DNA from: an uncultured Selenomonadales bacterium
GTDB taxonomy: Bacteria; Bacillota; Negativicutes; DSM-1736; Dendrosporobacteraceae
Direction of reading: 5' to 3'
Length of the DNA: 64,000 nt
Assembly (NCBI GenBank): GCA_946407015.1
Contig: CAMJML010000002.1
Span: 1-64,000, forward strand
In this document: positions 50,810 through 58,876 of the stretch, one piece after another
Layout: each line of letters opens with the position of its first letter
Position numbering within the stretch: the stretch's first letter is position 1
Translations under genes and position numbers: made by a program
Notes under the pieces: generated by a model
What the model was told of the DNA's origin: nothing
Seen by the model: the letters and a program-made list of their open reading frames with translations, nothing else
Database searches by the model: none

Positions 50810-52217
50810 GCTGTGGGGCGGCAGATTTGCCAAGAACACTGACGTGATGGTGGAGGAGTTTACCTCCTCCATTTCTTTTGACAGCCGGATGTACCGGGAA
50901 GACGTGGCCGGCAGTATTGCCCACGCCCGGATGCTGGCCAAATGCGGCATTATTGCCGCTGACGAGGCCGAACTGATCATCAAAGGACTGGAAGACATCC
51001 TGGCCGATATCGAAGCCGGTAATTTCAGCTTTGAAATTGCTCTGGAAGATATTCATATGAATATCGAGAAACGTCTGACCGAGCGTATTGGTCCGGTTGG
51101 CGGTAAATTGCACACGGCGCGGAGCCGCAACGACCAGGTGGCGGTCGACACCCATCTGTATGTCCGCAAGGAACTGGCCAACATCGCCGGGCTGCTGCTG
51201 GATCTCCAAAAAGCCTTTGTGGAGACAGCCCAAAAAAATGCCGATGTCATTATGCCGGGTTACACCCATTTGCAGCGGGCCCAGCCCATTCTCTTCTCCC
51301 ACCATATGATGGCCTATTTCTTTATGCTGTCCCGTGATTTTTCCCGCCTGCAAGGGGTTTATGAGCGGACCGATATCCTGCCGTTGGGTGCCGGAGCCTT
51401 AGCCGGAACCACCTTCCCGATTGACCGTCACTATGTTGCCGAGCAATTGAATTTCAGCCAAATCTATCAGAACAGTCTGGACGCGGTCAGCGACCGGGAT
51501 TATATTCTGGAGTTTCTGTCGTTTGCCTCCATCCTGATGATGCACCTCAGCCGGATCAGTGAAGAGATTATCCTGTGGTGCTCTTCCGAGTTTTCCTTTA
51601 TTGAACTGGATGATGCCCATTGTACTGGTTCCAGTATTATGCCGCAAAAGAAAAACCCCGATGTGGCCGAATTGGTCAGAGGGAAAACCGGCCGGGTGTT
51701 TGGCCATTTGATGGCCATGCTGACGGTGGCCAAAGGCTTGCCGCTGGCCTACAATAAAGATCTCCAGGAAGATAAAGAAGGTTTGTTTGACACCATCGAT
51801 ACCGTTAAATTCAGCCTGACCGTGTATGCCTCTATGATCCGGGCTATGCGACTCAATCCGGAGAGAATGCTCTCGGTAGTCCGCAACGATTTTTCCAATG
51901 CCACCGATATGGCCGATTATCTAGTGAAAAAAGGTCTGCCGTTCCGTCAGGCCCATGAAGTGGTCGGCAAAAGTGTCCGCTATTGCATTGAGCAGGGCAA
52001 ATGGCTGATGGATTTATCACTGGCCGAATTCAAGCAATTCTCCGAACTCTTTGAAGCCGATATCCTGGAAGCCATTAAAGTCGAAACTTGTGTGGCCAAC
52101 CGCAATTCCTTTGGTGGAACATCGTACACTCAAGTTGGACAAGCCGTGAAAACTGCACAGGTTATGATCGAAAAACAGCAAGCTGTGCTTGACATGTATA
52201 CAAAAGCCAAGATATAA
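50802..52217 (+). CDS. argH: argininosuccinate lyase
   Basis: 471 residues. It releases arginine and fumarate. The family signature [12 protein letters not shown] is intact, and [16 protein letters not shown] and [11 protein letters not shown] are present. It overlaps argG, so translation is coupled. A very strong hairpin follows. Confidence 0.97.
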   Translation: MSKLWGGRFAKNTDVMVEEFTSSISFDSRMYREDVAGSIAHARMLAKCGIIAADEAELIIKGLEDILADIEAGNFSFEIALEDIHMNIEKRLTERIGPVGGKLHTARSRNDQVAVDTHLYVRKELANIAGLLLDLQKAFVETAQKNADVIMPGYTHLQRAQPILFSHHMMAYFFMLSRDFSRLQGVYERTDILPLGAGALAGTTFPIDRHYVAEQLNFSQIYQNSLDAVSDRDYILEFLSFASILMMHLSRISEEIILWCSSEFSFIELDDAHCTGSSIMPQKKNPDVAELVRGKTGRVFGHLMAMLTVAKGLPLAYNKDLQEDKEGLFDTIDTVKFSLTVYASMIRAMRLNPERMLSVVRNDFSNATDMADYLVKKGLPFRQAHEVVGKSVRYCIEQGKWLMDLSLAEFKQFSELFEADILEAIKVETCVANRNSFGGTSYTQVGQAVKTAQVMIEKQQAVLDMYTKAKI

Positions 52218-52242
52218 TTAATTTAATTTAGTTCGGGCCTGA

Positions 52243-52284
52243 TTTCCAAAACCTGCTCATTCATAGGTGAGCAGGTTTTGGAAA
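52243..52284 (+). terminator. 17-bp perfect hairpin between argH and ilvE
   Basis: TTTCCAAAACCTGCTCA (52243-52259) pairs without mismatch with TGAGCAGGTTTTGGAAA (52268-52284) around TTCATAGG. A proper T run is lacking (CAATACTTTT), so the end of the arg operon is probable but not certain. Confidence 0.7.
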
Positions 52285-52317
52285 CAATACTTTTAAGGGC
52301 AAGGAGGGGCTTTGATA

Positions 52318-53391
52318 ATGTCAGAAATCACAATTATTAAGACTGAACATCCAGGAACATTACCTGACGAAAACGCACTAGGCTTTGGTACATATTTTAC
52401 CGATCACATGTTTGAAATGGATTACAACCCCCAGGAGGGCTGGCACAATCCACGCATTGTTCCTTATCACGAATTTAATGTGAGTCCTGCCAATACAACG
52501 CTGCATTATGGCCAGGGAATCTTTGAAGGGATGAAAGCATTCAAAACCGTCGATGACCGGGTGGTGCTGTTCCGGCCATTGGAGTATTTGAACCGTTTGA
52601 ATCGCTCAGCCGATATCCTGTGTATTCCCCGCGTGGATGTGGATCTGGTGCACAAAGCCTTAAGGAAATTGATTGAACTGGAAAAAAACTGGGTACCGGC
52701 CAAACAGGGGACCAGCCTGTATATCCGCCCGTTTGTTTTTGCCACCGATCCGTTTTTAGGCTTACGGGTAGCCGAAAACTATAAGCTGGCCATTATCTTG
52801 TCTCCGGTTGGCGCCTATTATGCTGCAGGCTTTAATCCGGTCAAAATCCGGGTTGAGGATAAATATGTCCGGGCTGTTCCCGGCGGTCTAGGTGAAGCCA
52901 AAACGCTGGGCAACTATGCCGCCAGCTTACGGGCTGCCGTGGATGCTAAAAAAGTAGGCTATGCTCAAACCTTATGGCTGGATGGCGTGGAGCGCAAGTA
53001 CATTGAAGAAGTTGGCGCTATGAATATCTTCTTCAAAATTAACGGTGAATTGATTACTCCGGCATTGACAGGCAGTATCTTGGGAGGAATCACCCGTAAG
53101 ACGGTCCTGGAGATTGCGAAAGAATGGGGCGTCAAGGCTACAGAACGCCGGATTACGATTGAAGAGGTCTATGCCGCTCATGAGAAAGGCCAATTGGAAG
53201 AAGTCTTCGGCTCGGGAACGGCTGCCGTGATTTCTCCGGTCGGTGAACTTTCCTGGCAAGATAAAAAAATCATTATCAATGAAAACAAAACCGGTGAATT
53301 TGCGCAAAAACTTTATGATTATGTAACGGGCCTGCAATATGGCCAAGTACCGGATCAATTTGGCTGGGTTGAAGATGTAGCCAAAGTCTAA
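52318..53391 (+). CDS. ilvE: branched-chain amino acid aminotransferase
   Basis: 357 residues, the longer type II form. It moves amino groups between glutamate and the Leu/Ile/Val keto acids. The PLP Lys is in LGEAKTLGNYAAS. The substrate-side LHYGQGIFEGMKAF and FGSGTAAVISPVG are conserved. ATG 52318 lies eight bases after AAGGAGGGG; TTG 52312 is too close. No other ilv or leu genes are in the window. Confidence 0.95.
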   Translation: MSEITIIKTEHPGTLPDENALGFGTYFTDHMFEMDYNPQEGWHNPRIVPYHEFNVSPANTTLHYGQGIFEGMKAFKTVDDRVVLFRPLEYLNRLNRSADILCIPRVDVDLVHKALRKLIELEKNWVPAKQGTSLYIRPFVFATDPFLGLRVAENYKLAIILSPVGAYYAAGFNPVKIRVEDKYVRAVPGGLGEAKTLGNYAASLRAAVDAKKVGYAQTLWLDGVERKYIEEVGAMNIFFKINGELITPALTGSILGGITRKTVLEIAKEWGVKATERRITIEEVYAAHEKGQLEEVFGSGTAAVISPVGELSWQDKKIIINENKTGEFAQKLYDYVTGLQYGQVPDQFGWVEDVAKV

Positions 53392-53397
53392 CAAATG

Positions 53398-53438
53398 AAA
53401 AGCATTGTTCATGAAAAACTCATGAACAATGCTTTTTT
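53398..53438 (+). terminator. terminator after ilvE
   Basis: AAAAGCATTGTTCATGA (53398-53414) pairs with TCATGAACAATGC (53420-53432), and TTTTTT follows. Confidence 0.93.
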
Positions 53439-53555
53439 GCTTATACTATAGGGACAACCGGATTTTATCTCCAGCCCTAAGCAGGAAACGGCTGTTTAAT
53501 TTGGGAATTATTTACTTTATGCTTTTCTATTACCCAGTATCAGATTGCGCTGAAA

Positions 53556-53564
53556 TGCTAGAAT
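53556..53564 (+). promoter_or_regulatory. possible extended -10 promoter before cdaA
   Basis: TGCTAGAAT fits an extended -10 element. No good -35 is upstream. The 307-base ilvE-cdaA gap holds only this, the ilvE terminator, and no recognisable riboswitch. Confidence 0.3.
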
Positions 53565-53698
53565 AGCGCGAGTTGTGACGAATTACCGGGACATGTGGGA
53601 CCTGCGACTCAGTTAGAAAAAAATTACCAAAATCATAAAGGTTTTTCCTGATATTGGGGAGAATAGCATAATGAAGAATAGTTGAGGAGTATTTTTTT

Positions 53699-54514
53699 AT
53701 GCAGGCACAGATCCAAGGAATCATATCGACCATTAGCTTATTAGACCTGATTGATATTGCCATCGTGGCAGTAGTGCTCTATAAGCTGTATTTTATGATT
53801 AAAGACACCAGAGCCTTGGCATTGCTAAAGGGTCTGATTGTATTATTAATTATCACACTGGTCAGTAAATGGCTGGCATTGAACGTGATTTATTGGCTGA
53901 TGCAGAAAACCATGACGGTGGTGCTGGTCGCCTTACCGGTCGTGTTTCAGCCGGAATTGCGCCGGGCGCTCGAGCATTTGGGGCGCGGTAAATTGTTTGG
54001 CAAAAGTGTGTTCCTGAACCAGGAGGAGACGGAATCCTTGTTGATTAACATTGCCAATGCGACTGCCGCCCTGTCAAAAAATAAAATTGGAGCCCTCATT
54101 GTAATGGAACGGGAAACCGGACTCAGCGATTACAGCGACTCTGGTATCCAAGTGGACGGCCTGGTATCCTCGGAATTTTTAATTAATGTTTTTATTCCCA
54201 ACACACCGCTCCATGATGGAGCGGCCATTATTCGCGGCAACCGGGTTTTGGCGGCAGGCTGTCTGCTGCCTCTTACCGACGACCATAGTTTAAACAAGGA
54301 ATTAGGCACCCGGCATCGTGCGGCGATTGGGTTAACCGAGCAAACTGATGCCATTGTGGTGGTGGTCAGCGAAGAAACCGGCATTGTGTCTGTAGCCAGA
54401 GGCGGCCGTTTAGTGCGCTACTTGGATACTGAAGAATTAATTAAAACATTACGGCCATTGTTTACCAATCGGCCCTCCGCATTAAGTGACTTTTTTAATT
54501 GGAGGCAGTCGTAA
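53699..54514 (+). CDS. cdaA: diadenylate cyclase CdaA
   Basis: 271 residues. It makes c-di-AMP from two ATP at the membrane. Three N-terminal membrane segments (to about residue 85) precede the DAC domain. The catalytic motifs are LHDGAAII and GTRHRAAIGL. ATG 53699 has GAGG at 53683-53686. It overlaps the upstream region of cdaR, its regulator, and is followed by glmM two genes on, the classical cdaA-cdaR-glmM grouping. Confidence 0.95.
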   Translation: MQAQIQGIISTISLLDLIDIAIVAVVLYKLYFMIKDTRALALLKGLIVLLIITLVSKWLALNVIYWLMQKTMTVVLVALPVVFQPELRRALEHLGRGKLFGKSVFLNQEETESLLINIANATAALSKNKIGALIVMERETGLSDYSDSGIQVDGLVSSEFLINVFIPNTPLHDGAAIIRGNRVLAAGCLLPLTDDHSLNKELGTRHRAAIGLTEQTDAIVVVVSEETGIVSVARGGRLVRYLDTEELIKTLRPLFTNRPSALSDFFNWRQS

Positions 54515-54516
54515 TC

Positions 54517-55440
54517 ATGGATAATTTCCCGCGCAATAATCTTACTGCTAAGGTCCTGGCCCTGATTTTTGCCATTATATTATGGGTTTATGTCATGAAT
54601 GAACAGAATCCTCCAATCGAAACGAACTTTCAAATCCCTTTGGAAATCCGTAATGTTGCGGCCGGCTATGTTGTGAAGGACGGGACTGAAAATGTCCGGA
54701 TCAAGGTTCGTGGTCCGCGCAGCGTGGTAGCTGCGGCCACCGTGCAGGAAGTCAAAGCCTATCTTGATTTAGGCGGGGTGAGTGAAGGCCGGCAGACGGT
54801 AAAAATTCAGGCGGTCGTTCCGAATGGATTGGATATTATCGAAATTACACCAGATAAAATCACCTTCTATATTGATAAAATTGTTTCCCGCCAAATCCCA
54901 ATTGAAATTACTTTTTCCGGGACTTCGGTTGACGGGGCCAATATCGGCAAAGCTTTTCCCGGTGCCAATCAAGTGACTATTGAAGGACCCAGGACATCGG
55001 TTGATACCGTGGACAGAGTTGTTGCAAATATTGATTTGACCGGTAAAACCGGCGATTTTAGTGCCGAGATTCCGTTGGTGGCCTTAAGCCGTGAAGGAAA
55101 AGAAGTGGAAGGGCTTAAAATCAATCCGACCAAGATTGGTGTAACCACTTCCCTGCTCAAAGGTCCCAACCGGAAACTGGTGGATATCCGTACGCTGGTC
55201 ACCGGTCAACTGCCAAATGGATTTGTGCTGAAAAGCATTACGACCGAGCCCAATAAGGTTGAAATTTATGGGGAACCGAAAACACTTGAGCAATTGGAGT
55301 ATGTATATACTGAACCGATTGTTTTAACAGGGATTGAAAAAGAGACCCAAAAAGAGTTAAAATTACAATTAAAGTCAGGTTTAACAGCTGCTAAAAATAG
55401 CATATCTGCACATATTAGTGTTGAAAAGAAGCCTCAATAG
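54517..55440 (+). CDS. cdaR: CdaA regulatory protein CdaR (YbbR domains)
   Basis: 307 residues. CdaR controls CdaA from the outer face of the membrane. One N-terminal membrane segment (about 10-30, VLALIFAIILWVYV) is followed by about four YbbR repeats (about 35-110, 115-200, 205-285, then a partial). The start is ATG 54517 after GGAGG; it lies two bases after the cdaA stop. Confidence 0.93.
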   Translation: MDNFPRNNLTAKVLALIFAIILWVYVMNEQNPPIETNFQIPLEIRNVAAGYVVKDGTENVRIKVRGPRSVVAAATVQEVKAYLDLGGVSEGRQTVKIQAVVPNGLDIIEITPDKITFYIDKIVSRQIPIEITFSGTSVDGANIGKAFPGANQVTIEGPRTSVDTVDRVVANIDLTGKTGDFSAEIPLVALSREGKEVEGLKINPTKIGVTTSLLKGPNRKLVDIRTLVTGQLPNGFVLKSITTEPNKVEIYGEPKTLEQLEYVYTEPIVLTGIEKETQKELKLQLKSGLTAAKNSISAHISVEKKPQ

Positions 55441-55469
55441 CCAATCGCATCATGATAGGAGAGAACTGA

Positions 55470-57065
55470 TTGTTACGCATAACTAACTTACGGGTGCCGA
55501 TTGATGAATCTACGGCATTAGCGAAGCTAGCGGCTAAACGTTTAAAATTGCCACCTCAGGCTGTGCTTGAGGTGGTCATTGTACGTAAAGCGCTGGACGC
55601 CAGACGTAAAAATAATATCAATTTTGTTTATTCGCTCGATATTCGGACCGCTGTTCCGGACGGGCAGGTTTTATCGCGCTTGCGCGGGGACAAGGATGTC
55701 ACTGTTGTCAGCGAAACGGCCGCGGAGCCGCTTGTCCAAGGGAGTATTCCGCTGGAACATCGTCCGGTTATTGTCGGCTTTGGACCGGCCGGTATGCTGG
55801 CAGCCCTGGTGTTGGCCAAGCATGGTTACCGTCCACTGGTCCTGGAACGGGGCCGCGATGTAGACCGGCGTACGCAGGATATCAGCCGTTTTTGGCAAAC
55901 CGGCCAGTTTGATGCTGTCTCCAATGTGCAATTTGGTGAAGGCGGGGCCGGTACATTTTCTGATGGCAAACTGACAACCCGGGTCCATGATCCCCGGATG
56001 CGCGAAGTACTGGAGCTATTGGTGGAAGCCGGCGCACCACCGGAAATTCAATATCTGCATAAACCTCATATCGGTACTGACAAGCTGCGTGAGGTTGTCA
56101 AAAATATTCGCCAGCGTATTATTGAATTAGGCGGTCAGGTGGAATTTGAAAGCCAAGTAACGGCCATCAAGGTAAAAGACGGCCAATTGCAAGCTGTCTT
56201 TGTCAATGACAGTCGACCCATTCCCTGTCAAGTGGCCTTGTTTGGTATTGGCCATAGTGCCAGAGATACTTATGTCATGCTGCAGCAAGCCGGTGTAGCT
56301 ATGGAAGCCAAGCCCTTTGCCATCGGCGTACGGATTGAGCATCCGCAGCAACTGATTGACCAGGCTCAGTATGGGGCTGCTGCCGGCCATCCGCAGTTGG
56401 GAGCAGCCGACTATGCGCTGGTTTATCACACCAAGACAAGCGGCAGAACAGCTTATTCCTTCTGCATGTGCCCGGGTGGTGTGGTGGTTGCGGCCGCATC
56501 AGAAGCCGGGCAGGTTGTTACAAACGGTATGAGTTATTACAACCGGGCTTCCGGTGTTGCCAACAGTGCCCTGGTGGTTAATGTGAATCCGGCCGATTAT
56601 GGAGAAAATGTCCTGGGCGGCATCGAGTTTCAGCGCCGGTATGAAGCGCTGGCTTATCAGATTGCCGGTCAAAACTATAGGGCGCCTGTTCAGACGGTTG
56701 GCGATTTTTTGGCCGGTACGTCAGGCAGCCGGGAGTTTTTGATTGAGCCCAGTTATAAACCCGGTGTGAAAGCCGTCGATTTGCGGCAGTGTTTGCCTGA
56801 GTTTGTGACGGCTGCCCTGGCCGAGGCGTTGCCTGACTTTGGCCGTAAAATTCGTGGCTTTGATCATCAGGGAGCGGTGATGACCGGTGTTGAGACTAGA
56901 ACTTCAGCACCGGTGCGGATCATTCGCAGCAAAGAATTTTGCTCGGTTAGCACAGGCGGATTGTATCCCATTGGCGAAGGAGCCGGTTATGCCGGTGGCA
57001 TTATGAGTGCGGCATTGGATGGAATGAATGCGGCAGCAGCGATTATCGGACACTACAAAATTTGA
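55470..57065 (+). CDS. FAD-dependent dehydrogenase (COG2509-like)
   Basis: 531 residues. An FAD/NAD(P)-binding protein of unclear substrate. The N-terminal 90 residues form a small extra domain (LRITNLRVPIDESTALAKLA). The dinucleotide fold follows at VIVGFGPAGMLAALVLAKHGY. NVQFGEGGAGTFSDGKLTTR and a C-terminal GEGAGYAGGIMSAALDGM complete the FAD site. The start is TTG 55470, after AGGAGAG. It is inserted between cdaR and glmM, an arrangement I associate with clostridia and Negativicutes. Confidence 0.9.
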   Translation: MLRITNLRVPIDESTALAKLAAKRLKLPPQAVLEVVIVRKALDARRKNNINFVYSLDIRTAVPDGQVLSRLRGDKDVTVVSETAAEPLVQGSIPLEHRPVIVGFGPAGMLAALVLAKHGYRPLVLERGRDVDRRTQDISRFWQTGQFDAVSNVQFGEGGAGTFSDGKLTTRVHDPRMREVLELLVEAGAPPEIQYLHKPHIGTDKLREVVKNIRQRIIELGGQVEFESQVTAIKVKDGQLQAVFVNDSRPIPCQVALFGIGHSARDTYVMLQQAGVAMEAKPFAIGVRIEHPQQLIDQAQYGAAAGHPQLGAADYALVYHTKTSGRTAYSFCMCPGGVVVAAASEAGQVVTNGMSYYNRASGVANSALVVNVNPADYGENVLGGIEFQRRYEALAYQIAGQNYRAPVQTVGDFLAGTSGSREFLIEPSYKPGVKAVDLRQCLPEFVTAALAEALPDFGRKIRGFDHQGAVMTGVETRTSAPVRIIRSKEFCSVSTGGLYPIGEGAGYAGGIMSAALDGMNAAAAIIGHYKI

Positions 57066-57103
57066 GATAGAGCATTGGAAGAGAAGGGAGAACTTGTAAT
57101 CGT

Positions 57104-58447
57104 ATGGGAAGACTTTTTGGAACAGATGGAGTTCGTGGTGTGGCTAACAAGGAGCTGACTCCTGAATTAGCGTTTCGTTTAGGACGGGCGGCCACTGCCT
57201 TTTTTGGTGAGGAAACACATGCCCAGCCGGTGGTTGTGATTGGGCGCGATACCCGGATATCGGGGCAGATGCTGGAGGCGGCTCTGGCGGCGGGAATTTG
57301 TTCGGCTGGCGGTAAAGCTATTTTGGCCGGGGTAGTACCCACTCCGGCAGTCGCATACCTGACCCGTACCCTGAAAGCACAAGCCGGGGTTGTCATTTCG
57401 GCTTCTCACAATCCGTATCCCGATAATGGCATCAAATTCTTTGCCGGTACCGGTTACAAATTACCGGATACTGTGGAAGAAAAGCTGGAAGATCTGGTGC
57501 TGAAAGCCGAAGATGATCTGGCCAGACCAACGGCGGAGGGTGTTGGCACGATTGAATACCGGCATGATTTAGTCAAGGATTATATGGATTATGCCATTAG
57601 CACCGTTCAGGGTGATTTTAGTGGTCTGAAGATTGTGGTGGACTGCTCGAACGGGGCCGCTTTCGAAGTGGCACCTGCTGTATTGAAAAGTCTGGGAGCC
57701 GATGTCGTTGTCATCAATGATACGCCAAACGGCATCAATATCAATAAAGAGTGCGGCTCTACTCACATGGCTGGCTTGCAGCAAGCGGTAGTTGCTCATC
57801 AGGCCGATATTGGGATTGCCCATGACGGAGATGCTGACCGCTGTCTGGTGGTGGATGAGACCGGAGCCTTAGTAGACGGTGACCAGATTATGGTCATTTG
57901 TGCCCTGAAACTGCTCAAACATAATCAGTTAAAAGATAAAACGCTGGTGACTACCGTTATGAGCAATATTGGCTTGCATCAAGCCATCAAAAAGGCTGGT
58001 GGCAGGCTGGAAATTACCCCGGTAGGAGACCGTTACGTACTGGAAACCATGCTGGAATCAGGTTATAGCCTTGGCGGGGAACAATCCGGCCACATTATTT
58101 TTAATGAGTACAGTACCACCGGAGATGGTGTTATTACTGCCCTGCAGCTCATCAGTGCTGTCCGGCAAAGCGGCAAAAAGCTGTCCGAACTGGCTGCCTT
58201 AATGACCCGTTATCCGCAGCTTTTGGTCAATGTACGGGTGGCCAGCAAAGACGGCTGGCAGGAAAACAGTGTGATTCAAGACGCTATTCAAGCAGGCGCA
58301 ACCGAACTCGGCGAGAGCGGACGCATTTTGGTCCGACCCTCCGGCACAGAGCCTCTCATCCGGGTTATGGCTGAAGGACCGGAGCTGCCCCAACTGGAGA
58401 AGCTGGTCCATGGCATTGCCGATGTGATTAAAGAGCAGCAAGGATAA
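57104..58447 (+). CDS. glmM: phosphoglucosamine mutase
   Basis: 447 residues. It converts glucosamine-6-phosphate to glucosamine-1-phosphate for peptidoglycan. The phosphoserine loop is VVISASHNPYPDNGIKFF, the metal loop DGDADR, and the phosphate-binding RPSGTEPLIR. It begins GRLFGTDGVRGVAN. ATG 57104 follows GAAGGGAG. CdaA and GlmM interact in Bacillus and Lactococcus, so the grouping is functional. Confidence 0.97.
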   Translation: MGRLFGTDGVRGVANKELTPELAFRLGRAATAFFGEETHAQPVVVIGRDTRISGQMLEAALAAGICSAGGKAILAGVVPTPAVAYLTRTLKAQAGVVISASHNPYPDNGIKFFAGTGYKLPDTVEEKLEDLVLKAEDDLARPTAEGVGTIEYRHDLVKDYMDYAISTVQGDFSGLKIVVDCSNGAAFEVAPAVLKSLGADVVVINDTPNGININKECGSTHMAGLQQAVVAHQADIGIAHDGDADRCLVVDETGALVDGDQIMVICALKLLKHNQLKDKTLVTTVMSNIGLHQAIKKAGGRLEITPVGDRYVLETMLESGYSLGGEQSGHIIFNEYSTTGDGVITALQLISAVRQSGKKLSELAALMTRYPQLLVNVRVASKDGWQENSVIQDAIQAGATELGESGRILVRPSGTEPLIRVMAEGPELPQLEKLVHGIADVIKEQQG

Positions 58448-58454
58448 ACATCAG

Positions 58455-58483
58455 TTGACCAACAACCAATAATATATTAAAAT
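58455..58483 (+). promoter_or_regulatory. promoter for the glmS transcript
   Basis: TTGACC (58455-58460), a 17-base spacer and TAAAAT (58478-58483). Transcription would start near 58490, leaving some 210 bases before the ribozyme. Confidence 0.65.
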
Positions 58484-58493
58484 ATGAGAGTAC

Positions 58494-58516
58494 AGGAGCA
58501 CTACGGTGCTCCTTTG
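58494..58516 (+). terminator. hairpin just inside the glmS transcript
   Basis: AGGAGCAC (58494-58501) pairs with GTGCTCCT (58506-58513) around TACG, then TTGCG. It may end the glmM transcript or cap the glmS leader; the T run is poor. Confidence 0.5.
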
Positions 58517-58547
58517 CGTATATATGAGTAGAGAGTGCAGCGGGGGC

Positions 58548-58680
58548 GTCAACCGGTGTTTAGACGAATAAGATGCGACCTTGGCGCTGGCTCCAGACTC
58601 TGTTGTTTCGAATGGATGGAAATGGCGGAGGCTGGAAAACACAGAAAGGTGGTGGTTGATGGATAGCGAAGCGGCTTTTT
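58548..58680 (+). ncRNA. unidentified structured leader upstream of the glmS ribozyme
   Basis: TCAACC (58549-58554) can pair with GGTTGA (58654-58659). Nested inside, GTGTTT (58556-58561) can pair with AAACAC (58637-58642). Together they close a domain of about 110 bases. GCGGCTTTTT follows at 58671-58680. It does not match the ribozyme or any RNA I recognise. Confidence 0.4.
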
Positions 58681-58700
58681 AGCAAAAATAATAGTATGAA

Positions 58701-58845
58701 GCGCTGGTACTTGCTGCGAAGAGCAAGTTGACGAGGAAGAGGTTTATCGAATAGTCAGCGGATACCTCTCGGCCACTGCGGTCGTTACACAGCCGACAAA
58801 CCCGCAAGGTGACTTGCGGAACAAAACGGCTAGGCAGTTCTTAAC
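58701..58845 (+). ncRNA. glmS ribozyme: glmS ribozyme
   Basis: This is a glucosamine-6-phosphate-activated self-cleaving ribozyme. The conserved core is clear in order: GCGCTGG at the 5' end, GTTGACGAGG, TTTATCGAA, CAGCGGATACCTCTCGGCC, GTCGTTACACAGCCGA, AAACCCGCAAGGTGACTTGCGG and ACAAAACGGCTAGGCAG. Cleavage is expected between A58700 and G58701. It ends about 32 bases before the glmS start and would lower glmS mRNA when glucosamine-6-phosphate is plentiful. Confidence 0.95.
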
Positions 58846-58876
58846 GATAATATTTGTTTATTTGGAGGAATTACCC

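Noticed and set aside
53439-53698. c-di-AMP (ydaO) riboswitch before cdaA
   Set aside because: The expected conserved stretches were not found in this 260-base gap.
58451-58642. A 63-codon minus-strand frame in the glmS upstream region
   Set aside because: It is low-complexity, without a Shine-Dalgarno, and overlaps the promoter and leader of glmS.
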